Shown here piece by piece: positions 23,667 through 34,560 of a stretch of 64,000 nucleotides of DNA (positions are counted from its first letter, which is position 1; each line of letters starts with the position of its first letter). The translations under genes were made by a program, and so were the position numbers. The notes under the pieces are model-generated. The model was not told the origin of the DNA. It did not search any database and saw only the letters and a program-made list of their open reading frames with translations. The stretch lies in contig CM056550.1 of assembly GCA_029721515.1 (NCBI GenBank), positions 31,211,119 through 31,275,118 of the forward strand, given 5' to 3'. The stretch comes from Synanceia verrucosa (lineage: Eukaryota > Chordata > Actinopteri > Perciformes > Synanceiidae).

Positions 23667-24435
23667 CTAATATCAGAACTCAGTGAAACTTGACTAAAAG
23701 GCTGTCCTGTTAATGTGTTAACAGTTTATAATCAGGGGTTGATATGCTGAATTCAAGCATTTGAATTTGAGTCAAAAAAGTCTGTCTTTTTTCAAGTGCT
23801 AGTATCTGCCTGTCATATTCATATATCATAATTTATTATTTTTCTTTAACGTTCAGTTTCCATTTTGAGATCATGTAAAGTTAAAGACAGCTGTCATTAT
23901 GGTGACACCTAAACTGAAAATATGTTCTAACCTGCAGAGCAGCTTTTAAAGTGCTCAATATTAAAAGTGCAGTAACAAAAAAATATAATTAAACTGGAAA
24001 ATGTTGAAATACACCAAAAAAATAAAAATCTAAGGAAATATTAAAACCCACCCCATCATTATGATATTAGGATTTGTCATTCTAACCTTCTTAACAACAG
24101 TCTAGCTGGGGGTTATTTTTTTTTTTTTATCCTAAAATGTTGTTTCGAAACACCTCTTTTTCAACATCTTCATAATAAAACAAAAATCAATATGTGTGTG
24201 TATTTATTGTATTTATGCTAGAATACATGAGCAGTTTATCTAAATGACACCTGTTAAATTAGCTGTGAGAGCAGGGGGCGGGGTGCCCTGAAACTGAGGT
24301 TGAAAACCTGAGGTTATAAACTAGGTTAAAAGTTTAAAGGTAAAGGTGAATGGTTAAGGTTAAAACGTGTCAATTTATTTATTTAATGTTATTTTGTTTT
24401 TGTTTGTTAAAGGAAAACCGGAGGATGGTTGTTGT

Positions 24436-24790
24436 TTCCACAAAGACGCTGTGTTGGAACTTTTTATCAGTATTAGCGCACCGGTGGTCATTAGCCTTAG
24501 CTAGCTAGTGACGCAAACAGCAGGGGCTAAGTAGCATTAAAGTAAGTTAGTATGGGGCGAAAAACTTACACAGTTTGAGCTTCAGTGGCAGAGTGGTGTT
24601 GTTCCTGTGTAGGCTATCTGCTTCTGTTCATTCACTATCCAGGAAGTGGAGAAAAGTGCAGTATTGTGGCGTCGGGCTAACTCCCTAGCATCAGGCTAAC
24701 TCTAGTAGCTAGCTGCTGAAGTGCTGAAGACGAAGACGACATGCACGAGTCAGCAGAGCGAAGCCCCGCCCCCTGCTGGTTCATTAACAG
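24436..24790. promoter_or_regulatory. GC-box-containing candidate promoter of asb12 (left)
   Basis: This block is richer in GC and CpG than its surroundings. It holds a perfect GC box (CCCCGCCCCC at 24,764-24,773) and repeated GCTAGC/TTAGC-type motifs. It lies between the divergent polycystin and asb12 genes, on the asb12 side. In the left arm the downstream asb12 5' coding exon is deleted, so any transcript from here could not make the normal protein. Confidence 0.4.
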
Positions 24791-24911
24791 TGTTTTAATA
24801 TTTATCTCCTGATCAAACATCTACTGAACCCCCCTTGTCCCCAGCAATAAACCTACCCACTGACAGACAGATGCTTAGCTTTGCAGTTAGGTGCTTACAG
24901 GGCTAATGCCT

Positions 24912-27058
24912 AATATCAAATTATGTATACATGAACAATATCTTTAAGTTATTGATCATAAACCAAAAATTGCCTTTAATAGTAGAAATTATCAGGGCGC
25001 CACCCAGTTTTGCTAAAACAGGGAAAACTTGTGAATTTGACATTAAGTAATAGAGTCTCTTAATCTCAGGGTGCTACGGAGTTCTTGACCTAGTGTACAG
25101 TGATTCAATTGCTTTATATACACACACAAATCAAATAACCAAGTTCTCTATAAATGAGATGTTTATTTGACAAACTATAACCAGACTACTACTGTAAAAG
25201 AAAATAACTAATAATAAATGATTAATTTGACAAACTAAATGACCAGGCTACTAACAGAAATAATAAAATAGAAAATAAAAACTAGAATAAAGGAAGATTG
25301 ATGGAAGATACATGGCATTGACTCACTGTGACAAAAATGGAATGAATGATTAAACGAAGGCAAAGTTCAAAGGATGAATATCTGATTAATTAATTCAATG
25401 TGACCAGTTAAATTCAGTGGTGTTATCTAGACCAAATTAAGTGTTAGGCTGTTACCAAAATTTGGTTTAGGTTTGGTGTACCTTTCAGCAGTTGAGAGTT
25501 TGAGAGGCATCAGAGAAGACTGTGAGTAATTTACTATTCAGAATTGGTTTAGTGTTTTACTGATATCTTATTAAATATTAAATTTGCTGGATTAAGCCCT
25601 AAATTCAGGCCATTTAATTTAGCGTCTAATCATCAAACTCTTTAATATCTGTAAGATGTATATGCAGTATATCACCGTTCCTGGATGGATGGAAGTAAGG
25701 ACTGGCTGCAGGTTCTGTCTGGATCTGCTGGATCTCTGCAGGCGACTTCGACTTGAACTTCACCAGTGGCTCTTTCGGGATCGGTGGACATCTCTGGACA
25801 GCTCTGGACATCTCTGGGGAGTTCTGGAAACCTTTGGTCAACTCTGGACAGCTCTGGACATCTTTGGTCGTCATTGGAGTCATTTTCTGCAGCCTGTGTC
25901 TGAGCAGAGGAGCTGGCTCACATTTTCGGGGCGAAGGAGTAGACAGAGGAGACAAGATGGTCTTGAGGCAGGATGCAGAGTTGGAAGGTTCTGGATAGGC
26001 TGTTCTTCATGCCATGAGGTGCTGGGTCCTGAGGAGGCCATTCAGAGACAGCATTCAGAGTCTTTCAGTCATATCTGGAGCAGAATGAAGATTCTGGAGA
26101 GGTTGCTCTTCATGCCATGAGGCGCTGGGCCTGCGGTGGGACAGCATGTCTCTGTCTCTGGGTCATCATTGTTTCCCTCCCCCTCCCAGCATGTGGGAGA
26201 GGGAGAACAGAGATGCAGTGGAGAGGATGAAGACCAGAACTTGACTGGCTGAAGGGCTGAAGAAGAGTAGCGTGTGCTCAGACCAGCTGAGGCTTTTTAT
26301 GATCTTTGTTGAAGGTCCAGTGGGGGTGTGACCACTGGTCCCTCCCCATCCACCAAGTTAACTGAGATGATATTCTTTTAACTTATTTAATGTTAATACT
26401 GCTGTGGTTTACTAAAGTTTCTCTTTGTGAAAGCTCCCTCTATCAGCTGCAGATCAATACCAAACACCCTATAGTAGGAAACCACAGAACAAAACTTGAC
26501 CAATTGAATCAAAATTAATCAACAAATTAACCAACACAGATGAACCATGATATCAGAGCATGTAGGAAGGTGTACTACAACAGGCAGATCTATGTATGAT
26601 TGTGTCTGTAGACTTAATCCACAACCAATCCCACATGTCACATTTAGTCCTTATCAGAAGGAGGAAAAGGAAGAGGATCTATGTGGAGACTGATCTTTGA
26701 CATTGTAACAGTGATACTTATATGACAGTAGCTGAGGGATGAAAGCATAGTTAACCATTAAAATCTTAATGTAATGTTCTGTTCCAGGCAGGGAGAAAGG
26801 AAGAGGCCACATTAAGCTTTGGATGTGTCTGGCAGGATTAATGCAGGAATGTGGGGCAATAAAAGTCCTCCTCCTGGTGTGTGTCCTGGAGTTCCTTGGG
26901 TCAGAGAGGAGGAACTGGTCTTATCTGTTTATTCTGCCAGTCATAAAACTTAAGCCTTTTGCACTTAGGTGCCACATAATGTCAGATGGATTTCCTGGGG
27001 AGATACTCAGAAATGAGAAGAGTTAAGTTCATTATTTTATGCTCATTGATATGCTACA
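24912..27058 (-). mobile_element. TG...CA element (novel ~2.2 kb family), left copy, truncated at one end
   Basis: This is the same element as 39,710-41,898 in the right arm. The end ATGCTACA at 27,051-27,058 directly abuts asb12 coding sequence. The other end is missing: sequence jumps at about 24,912 from asb12 upstream DNA straight into element interior. The deletion removed the terminal ~60 bases together with the neighbouring asb12 exon. The interior has a minisatellite of about 10-11-bp units (GACAGCTCTG-like) near 25,790-25,870 and no long open reading frame of known type. Strand follows the TATA-like/poly(A) orientation described for the right copy. Confidence 0.75.
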
Positions 27059-27509
27059 ACACGGTGCCGCTCCAAGGTCTTGCTCTGGAATTCCAGTGCC
27101 AGGGTGTCCAGTGGGCCTCTGTACCTGGCCGCCGTTTATGGACACATGGAGTGCTTCAAACTGCTGCTCCTCTACGGGGCAGACCCTGACTACAACTGCA
27201 CAGATGCAAAGCTGCTGAGTTCTATCAAGCAGCCCAAAACTGTGCTGGAGATGTGCCTCAGGCACAGCTGTGGCATGGAGTACATCCAGCTCCTGATCGA
27301 CTTTGGTGCAAACGTCTACCTCCCTGTGTGGAGCTGCTTCTGCGGGAAAGAGGTATCCACATGTTACTTATCACTTCAAACCAAAGTACATGTATATATT
27401 TTGATCGTATTCTATCACTTTACTGTAATGCAACCTTATATGATGAGTGTAATATCACAATGTTAATATATACAGTTTATATATATATACACGTATATGT
27501 GTATATATA

Positions 27510-29114
27510 CAGTCATGGAAAAAATTATTAGACCACCCTTGTTTTCTTCAATTTCTTGTTCATTCTAATATCTGGTACCACTAAACGTATAATACAATGA
27601 ACACAACAAAAAATGCAGCTGGTCACATAATACTTTATGTCCTATTTGACATTCTTAAGCTTAATTGATTCCCAGGGTATATAAGAGGCCATTTCATGTC
27701 ACAAGCAGCACTGCACATGCAAAGGCCTAGAGTGGTTTCCTGCTTACATTCAAGCCGTAGCACAACTCAGAAGTTGTCAGCTCTCACATAATGCCTAAAA
27801 CAAAAGAATTATGTGAAGCAACAAAGGCAGCCATCTTGGCACTGCTGGAAATTGGCATGAGTGAGAGACAGGTAGCGAAAAAACTGAAGATCTCCAAGAC
27901 AGCCGTTCATTCCAACAAAAAACAAGCTGAACATGGCACTACCAAATTGCTACCTGGCCGTGGCAGGAAACGTCTTTCTACCCCACGAGATGACCGTGCA
28001 CTCATCCGTTCCTGTGTCAGGAATCGTCGTCAGACCTCCAGGGACCTTAAAAATGAGTGGGCACTGTCGAGAAATGTGACTTGCTCGGCAAGGACAGTTC
28101 GAAACCGACTTGTTGAAGCTGGTTTGAAGTCACACAGAGCACGCAAGAAGCCCTTCATCAATGAAAGGCAGAGGAAGGCCCGGTTACTCTTTGCTCGAGA
28201 CCACAAGGATTGGACTGTTGATGATTGGGCTAAGGTTCTCTTCAGTGATGAATCCAATTTTGAATTGATGCCCACTCCAGCCAACTTACTGGTTAGGAGG
28301 AAGCCTGGAGAAGCTTACAACCCAGACTGTCTTGCCCCTACAGTAAAACATGGGGGTGGATCAGTCATGATCTGGGGTTGTTTCAGTCTGAGTGGAACAG
28401 GGCAAATGCAATTGTGTGAAGGCCAAATGAACCAGGTCAAGTACAGGACTACCCTTGAAAACAGTCTTCTTCCATCAGCTGGAAAACTCTTTCCTGCCTC
28501 GAATGACTGGATTTTCCAACAAGACAATGCCCCTTGCCACACGGCAAGGTCAGTTAAAGCCTGGTTGGAGAACCACAACATTCGCACCATGCCTTGGCCT
28601 GCTCAATCACCAGATCTTAATCCAATTGAAAACCTGTGGAAAATCATCAAACTCAAAATGGAGAACCACAAGCCCAAAAACAAAGAAAATTTGTTTGAAT
28701 TTGTCCAACAGGAATGGGCTGCTGTGACAGCAGAACAATGTCAGAAGCTGGTGGAGAGCATGCCAAGACGCATGGCTGCAGTCATCAAAAACAATGGTTA
28801 TGCAATCAAGTATTAACTCTTGTGTGTATCATGTGTTTAAAGCAAACAGAAAAGAAAACATGGAATGCTTAAAAGTAGTGTTTTTGGCGGTACAATGCCA
28901 TAGCTATTGATGTAAGAATTTAAGTAATTTTGGTTATTATCAAGAAAACCATGGAAAATGAATAATCCTTAGTTCTTAAATTAAACTCTCATGAGCTATT
29001 TTTGTTGTTATCATTATAATTGTCCAAACAAATGTACCTTTAGTTGAGCCAGGCATTAAAATTAACAAGAAATTGAAGAAAACAAGGGTGGTCTAATAAT
29101 TTTTTCCATGACTG
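27510..29114 (+). mobile_element. Complete Tc1/mariner element (family A), left arm only
   Basis: The element has inverted termini of about 50 bp that start CAGTCATGGAAAAAATT, and it is flanked by TA on both sides. It encloses one intact transposase gene. It is inserted in a TA-rich microsatellite within the asb12 intron. The mirror position in the right arm (about 39,180-39,290) has only microsatellite, so this insertion is specific to the left arm. A second copy end lies at 1-143. Confidence 0.95.
27791..28816 (+). CDS. Tc1-family DD34E transposase, apparently intact
   Basis: 341 residues, the usual length for Tc1 transposases. It catalyses cut-and-paste transposition at TA sites. The N-terminal paired-like helix-turn-helix region covers about residues 5-110 (ILALLEIGMSERQVAKKL, and a second segment SARTVRNRLVEAGL), with a GRGRKR linker at 56-61. 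The catalytic triad is complete: D153 in FSDESNF, D245 in FQQDNAPCH and E280 in SPDLNPIENLW. There are exactly 34 residues between the second D and E (DD34E). The glycine-rich GGGSVMIWGCFS box is at 188-199. There is no stop or frameshift. Whether it is active cannot be told from sequence, but with matching termini it has the features of an autonomous copy. Confidence 0.95.
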   Translation: MPKTKELCEATKAAILALLEIGMSERQVAKKLKISKTAVHSNKKQAEHGTTKLLPGRGRKRLSTPRDDRALIRSCVRNRRQTSRDLKNEWALSRNVTCSARTVRNRLVEAGLKSHRARKKPFINERQRKARLLFARDHKDWTVDDWAKVLFSDESNFELMPTPANLLVRRKPGEAYNPDCLAPTVKHGGGSVMIWGCFSLSGTGQMQLCEGQMNQVKYRTTLENSLLPSAGKLFPASNDWIFQQDNAPCHTARSVKAWLENHNIRTMPWPAQSPDLNPIENLWKIIKLKMENHKPKNKENLFEFVQQEWAAVTAEQCQKLVESMPRRMAAVIKNNGYAIKY

Positions 29115-29154
<40 letters not shown>

Positions 29155-29176
29155 AAGCAATACACACATATACGTG

Positions 29177-29239
<63 letters not shown>

Positions 29240-29240
29240 T

Positions 29241-29329
<89 letters not shown>

Positions 29330-29344
29330 ATATGTATGTATATA
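29115..29344. repeat. (TA)n/(GA)n/(TG)n compound microsatellite
   Basis: About 230 bases of TA repeats with GA (about 29,134-29,154) and TG tracts fill the space between two Tc1-like elements. This is a TA-rich target for both insertions. The ATATAT-type frames here are not genes. Confidence 0.9.
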
Positions 29345-30943
29345 CAGTGGGGGCAATAAGTATTGAACATTACTTTTTCCTCAGTAAATATATTTCTAAA
29401 GATGCTGTTGACATGAAATTTTCACCAGATGTAGGTAACAACCCATGCAGTCCACACATGCAAAGAAATCAAACCGTAGATGTCCAAAAAATAAGTTATG
29501 TGCAATAATATGACATAACACAGAGAAAAAGTATTGAACACTTTAAAGAAAGGGATGCTCAAACAAGCATGGAATGCCAAAACATCAGCTGAAATGAACC
29601 AGTAATTAGAAAGCAATCCTGCCCCTTGTCAGTGCAAATTCATATCAGCTGGTTTGGCCCCAAATGAAGGCCTATAAGAAGGTGTCTCATTACCAAGGCG
29701 TCACACAAGAATCTCGTGATGGGTAAAAGCAAGGAACTCTCGCAAGACCTTCTCAACCTTATTGTTGCAAAACATAATGAAGGAATGGGTTACAGAAGGA
29801 TTTCTAAACTTCTGAATGTTCTGTGAGTACTGTTGGAGCCATTATCAGAAAATGTAAAGAACATCAGGTGCTCCTCGCAGAATTACTGACAGAGGAGTGA
29901 AAAGAATTGTAAGAAGAGCTGTCCAAGAGCCAAGGATCACTTGTGGAGAGCTCAAGAAAGATCTGGAATTAGCAGGTATAGTTGTTTCTTAAAAAAAAAC
30001 AAAAAAACTATAAGTAATACACTCAACTGCCATGGCCTGTCTGCAGGCTCACCACGCAAGACACCATTGCTGAACACAAAGCATGTTGAAGCTCGCTTAA
30101 AATTTGCTGCACAACATTGGGACAAGCTGGGGAAGTACTGGGAGAATACGGTCTGGTCAGATGAGTCCAAAATTGAACTGTTTGAACACAATACTACAAA
30201 CCATGTGTGGAGGAAAAATGACACACCACATCACCCCAAAAACACCATACCAACAGTGAAGTTTGGAGGAGGGGACATCATGGTATGGGGCTGTTTTTCA
30301 GCATGTGGTACTGGCAAACTCAGTATAATTGACGGAAAAATGAATGGGCAAATGTACAGAGATATTCTTGATAAATATCTGTTCGGATCTGTCAGGATGA
30401 TGAAGATGAAACGATTGTGGACATTTCAGCAAGACAATGATCCCAAACACACAGCCAAGGAAACTCTCAATTGGTTTCAAAGAAAGAAAATAAAGCTACT
30501 AGAATGGCCCAGCCAGTCACCTGACTTGAACCCGATTGGAAAATTTATGGAAAGAACTGAAGATCAGAGTTCATCGAAGAGGCCCACGGAACCTTCAAGA
30601 TTTAAAGACTTTTTGTGTGGAAAAATGGGCCAAAATCACACCTGAGCATTGCATGAGACTCCTTTCTCCATACAGGAGGTGTCCTGAAGCTGTCATTACC
30701 AGTAAAGGCTTTTCTACAAAGTAGTAAATAAATTTCACTATGTGTGTTCAATACATTTTCTCTGCGTTATGTCATATTATTGCACATAATTTAATTTTTG
30801 GACATCTATGGTTTGATTTCTTTGCATGTGTGGACTGCATGGGTTGTTACCTACATCTGGTGAAAATTTCATGTCAATAGCATCTTTAGAAATATATTTA
30901 CTGAGGAAAAAAGTGACGTGTTCAATACTTATTGCCCCCACTG
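29345..30943 (+). mobile_element. Tc1-like element (family B), left copy
   Basis: Long terminal inverted repeats of about 200 bp begin CAGTGGGGGCAATAAG at 29,345, end as the complement at 30,943, and are flanked by TA. The long repeats are of the IR/DR type. Unlike the right-arm copy, this one has no nested insertion. It encloses a broken transposase gene. Confidence 0.92.
29719..30724 (+). pseudogene. Degenerate Tc1-family transposase (family B)
   Basis: Fragments in different frames are recognisable. There is an N-terminal helix-turn-helix region after an ATG at 29,719, a central region with WSDESKIELF, FGGGDIMVWGCFS and FQQDNDPKHTAK, and a C-terminal part (NLWKELKIRVHRR) in a shifted frame. 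One shift lies at the catalytic E: an extra G turns the expected NPIENLW into a frame change near 30,536. An A-rich run near 29,990-30,006 and another point before 29,941 also break the frame. It cannot encode an active enzyme. Confidence 0.85.
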
Positions 30944-31633
30944 TATACTGTAGATATTACCCAGTCATTCCTTTCTCCTGTAGTATGTTAGGGTGTCATT
31001 TTGAACAGGCTGAATCACAGAAAAGTCAAACTTATTAAGTTTCCCAGAGAGACAGTGTAGGGAAGAAAATTGTTTTCAAGTGGGAGACTATTTTTGTCAG
31101 GGAACACCATGACCAAATTACATTATTTCCAGGAAATTTCATATGAATTTATTAAAAAAGTGTCCTGAAAAATGTTGCACCTCTGACACCATGCTATTTT
31201 GTTGGAATTGATCACAGCTGAAAGATGAAGTCAAAATGTTTCTTCCTGATACTGTGAACTGCTGGAAAAGTCATGCATTACTCCTGCTGACACCATTCTC
31301 TTTAATTCTTTCCTTTGGTTTAATTCAATAAAATTGGATTCAATTTAAAAAAAAAGATCATTTAATTATACTCTCCATGATGAAAAATAAGCCCAGAAAT
31401 TGGACATGTTGAAGGACACACTTGATCATGGACATGTTGTTTTGAATTTAGTAGCTGCTAACATTTTCCTGTCACCTGCAGGAACCCCAAAGGCCTTGAC
31501 TTCACAGTGCCGACTTGCCGTCCGAGGACACCTCAAGAAGATCAACAAGATCCACTGCATCGAGCAGCTGGACATGCCGACGAGTCTCATTAACTTCTTG
31601 CAACACAAGCCACTGCCAGTCACTGTCCTGTAG

Positions 31634-32332
31634 AGTGAGCTGGAAGCATGTCATGTAAATCCATTTTTATTTAACTCTTCGAACCACCTTTATGTTAAAT
31701 GATTTTGTCTATTCATGTGCTGTTCTGTTGAGTCTGTTGAAACATTAAATGTGTAGAAAAGTGGCGTGTCTTTGTGTCTTATGACTCACCCTGATAGGAA
31801 GAAGGCGTTTCTGCAGGAAGCTGTTTCTTGGAGTTACAGTTCCTTTAGAGGAGCACATTGTCAGTTTGCATAACCTTCCCAGGACATATTCTTTTAACAT
31901 CTAAAAGACCAATTAATTGTAAATACATGCATTTCCCATTATTTCATGGAAATAGTTCCAGTTTACATAACAGCTTCATAAATGTATACACAAACTGAAG
32001 AAAACTGATAATCACTTGGTTGTTTAATTTTATCGATACTTCACATGTCATTGAGCATTAACTTCAGTATTATAAATAATTTGACATGGACCACAGCGTG
32101 TGATTCTTCAGACTAGTCTGTAGATGGCAGCAGACCCACAATAAGGCACTACATGTGGCTGAAAAGGAGACGAGGAGAATAATGTGAGGTATGACGTTTC
32201 AATAAGTAAACAAATTAAGAGAATCCTTAGAATAGAGTAGACACATATACAAAATGTAATTATTCATTTTGGAGATCCCATAAATTACCAAGTCCATCAT
32301 CAGACTTCAAGTGTTGCCACCATGAGGAAATA
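31634..32332. other. Left asb12 3' flank up to the central element
   Basis: This non-coding stretch holds the asb12 3' UTR (ATTAAA at 31,744) and AT-rich sequence without recognisable genes. It is mirrored at 33,862-34,560. Confidence 0.6.
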
Positions 32333-32624
32333 CACTGCCTGGCCAAAAAAAGAAGTTGCCAGCTGGATTTGACTGAGCAAATAGGTACGTGCCTCCTATT
32401 GGATAATTACTGCAGGTTCAGCAACAAAATGTGCTCAAAGAATGAGGTCAGCTGACTACCTGAATATACTGAATGACCAGGTTATTCCATCAATGGATTT
32501 TTTTCTTTCCTGATGGCACGGGCATATTCCAAGATGACAATGTCAGGATTCATCGGCTCAAATAGTGAAAGAGTGGTTCAGGGAGCATGACGCATCATTT
32601 TCACCACAGAGTCCAGACCTTAAC
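32333..32624 (+). mobile_element. Tc1-like element (family C), left part, cut by the assembly gap
   Basis: It starts at TA/CACTGCCTGGCCAAAAA and reads toward the gap. A degraded transposase C-terminal region is visible (FQDDN near 32,530; WFREHDASFSPQSPDLN up to 32,624). The matching complete copy is 33,331-33,861. Sequence stops at the N run inside the element. Confidence 0.85.
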
Positions 32625-33124
32625 NNNNNNNNNNNNNNNNNNNNNNNNNNNNNNNNNNNNNNNNNNNNNNNNNNNNNNNNNNNNNNNNNNNNNNNNNNNN
32701 NNNNNNNNNNNNNNNNNNNNNNNNNNNNNNNNNNNNNNNNNNNNNNNNNNNNNNNNNNNNNNNNNNNNNNNNNNNNNNNNNNNNNNNNNNNNNNNNNNNN
32801 NNNNNNNNNNNNNNNNNNNNNNNNNNNNNNNNNNNNNNNNNNNNNNNNNNNNNNNNNNNNNNNNNNNNNNNNNNNNNNNNNNNNNNNNNNNNNNNNNNNN
32901 NNNNNNNNNNNNNNNNNNNNNNNNNNNNNNNNNNNNNNNNNNNNNNNNNNNNNNNNNNNNNNNNNNNNNNNNNNNNNNNNNNNNNNNNNNNNNNNNNNNN
33001 NNNNNNNNNNNNNNNNNNNNNNNNNNNNNNNNNNNNNNNNNNNNNNNNNNNNNNNNNNNNNNNNNNNNNNNNNNNNNNNNNNNNNNNNNNNNNNNNNNNN
33101 NNNNNNNNNNNNNNNNNNNNNNNN
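32625..33124. other. Assembly gap, exactly 500 N
   Basis: A run of 500 N. A round number like this is normally a placeholder for a scaffold join of unknown size. It lies in the spacer between the two inverted arms. Confidence 0.98.
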
Positions 33125-33330
33125 ACTGAATGATGCCACTAACACCTGCACACTGGTCCTTTAGGTGTGAAGCTCAGGTTAGCTTGGTATAAAAACTGGA
33201 AACAAGGGCCAAGAAATAATCCTCCATCTAAAAAAAACACAGTCTCTGTGCTCAGATAAGCTGTCTGCTGGTCACAGCATATTTACCATACAGAGAGTGT
33301 GGCATCAGTGCCTATTAATTGTTGCTCATA
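33125..33330. other. Single-copy spacer fragment
   Basis: About 206 bases between the gap and the family C element that have no match in the left arm. No gene was seen. If the arms are two haplotypes, this is sequence lying past the element that the left contig did not reach. Confidence 0.6.
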
Positions 33331-33861
33331 CACTGCCTGGCCAAAAAAAAAGTCGCCACCAAAAAAAGGTCACACACTCTAATATTTCGTTGGACTGCCT
33401 TTAGCTTTGATTACGCGCTGTGGCATTGTTTTGATAAGCTTCTGCAATGTCACAAGATTTATTTCCATCTAGTGCTGCACTCATTTTTCACCAAGATCTT
33501 GCATTGATGATGGTAGAGTCTGACCGCTGCACAAAGCCCTCTCCAGCACATCCCAGAGATTCTCAGTGGGGTTAAGGTCTGGACTCTGTGGTGAAAATGA
33601 TGCGTCATGCTCCCTGAACCACTCTTTCACTATTTGAGCCGATGAATCCTGACATTGTCATCTTGGAATATGCCCGTGCCATCAGGAAAGAAAAAAATCC
33701 ATTGATGGAATAACCTGGTCATTCAGTATATTCAGGTAGTCAGCTGACCTCATTCTTTGAGCACATTTTGTTGCTGAACCTGCAGTAATTATCCAATAGG
33801 AGGCACGTACCTATTTGCTCAGTCAAATCCAGCTGGTGACTTTTTTTTTGGCCAGGCAGTG
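33331..33861 (-). mobile_element. Tc1-like element (family C), internally deleted copy
   Basis: 531 bases between inverted CACTGCCTGGCC termini, each next to TA. The minus strand carries remnants of a Tc1 transposase C-terminus (WFREHDASFSPQSPDLN). At this size it is an internally deleted, non-autonomous copy. Its half from 33,571 pairs with 32,333-32,624 as the innermost part of the inverted repeat. Confidence 0.85.
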
Positions 33862-34560
33862 TATTTCCTCATGGTGGCAACACTTGAAGTCTGATGATGG
33901 ACTTGGTAATTTATGGGATCTCCAAAATGAATAATTACATTTTGTATATGTGTCTACTCTATTCTAAGGATTCTCTTAATTTGTTTACTCATTGAAACGT
34001 CATACCTCACATTATCCTCCTCGTCTCCTTTTCAGCCACATGTAGTGCCTTATTGTGGGTCTGCTGCCATCTACAGACTAGTCTGAAGAATCACATGTTG
34101 TGGTCCATGTCAAATTATTTATAATACTGAAGTTAATGCTCAATGACATGTGAAGTATCGATAAAATTAAACAACCAAGTGATTATCAGTTTTCTTCAGT
34201 TTGTGTATACATTTATGAAGCTGTTATGTAAATTGGAACTATTTCCATGAAATAATGGGAAATGCATGTATTTACAATTAATTGGTCTTTTAGATGTTAA
34301 AAGAATATGTCCTGGGAAGGTTATGCAAACTGACAATGTGCTCCTCTAAAGGAACTGTAACTCCAAGAAACAGCTTCCTGCAGAAACGCCTTCTTCCTAT
34401 CAGGGTGAGTCATAAGACACAAAGACACGCCACTTTTCTACACATTTAATGTTTCAACAGACTCAACAGAACAGCACATGAATAGACAAAATCATTTAAC
34501 ATAAAGGTGGTTCGAAGAGTTAAATAAAAATGGATTTACATGACATGCTTCCAGCTCACT

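Larger units (their letters stand above)
22583..24911. other. Left intergenic region between divergent pkd1-like and asb12
   Basis: About 2.3 kb separates the polycystin start codon from the deletion junction in asb12. No convincing open reading frame was seen. It contains a TE-like fragment (about 23,435-23,666), poly-T and AT-rich stretches, and a GC-richer block (24,436-24,790). The right-arm counterpart is 42,318-44,888. Confidence 0.6.
27059..31633 (+). pseudogene. asb12: asb12, left copy: 3' exons only
   Basis: ASB12 is the substrate-recognition subunit type of cullin-5 ubiquitin ligases: ankyrin repeats plus a SOCS box. Two pieces remain. Exon 27059-27352 encodes ankyrin repeats (GPLYLAAVYGHMECFKLLLL, GADPDYNCTD, YIQLLIDFGANVYLP) and ends at GAG/GTATCC. 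Exon 31482-31633 encodes the SOCS box (CRLAVRGHLKKI...LDMPTSLINFL) and stops at TAG 31,631. The 5' ankyrin exon is deleted. In addition, 13 bases present in the right copy are missing a few bases into the exon (after GGTGC), which shifts the frame. The intron carries two Tc1-like elements. An ATTAAA possible poly(A) signal lies at 31,744. I call it non-functional. Confidence 0.85.
3942..32624 (+). repeat. Left arm of a giant inverted repeat (~29 kb)
   Basis: Read on the reverse strand, this interval reappears at 33,571-63,541, with introns, exons and embedded repeats in the same order. Matching coordinates sum to 67,483 over 4,078-4,772 and over the 3.7 kb polycystin exon. They sum to 67,460 near 7-8 kb, 67,471 near 22.6 kb, 66,768 near 26 kb and 66,195 at the inner end, so the offset changes only through discrete indels. 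The outer boundary lies in AT-rich sequence at about 3,942; the inner boundary is the N gap. Substitutions are rare. Confidence 0.95.

Noticed and set aside
29062..29370. Frames rich in isoleucine-tyrosine around 29.1-29.5 kb and 39.1-39.3 kb
   Set aside because: They are translations of TA/TG microsatellite.
32558..33164. Long frames crossing 32,558-33,164
   Set aside because: They are artefacts of the 500-N gap.
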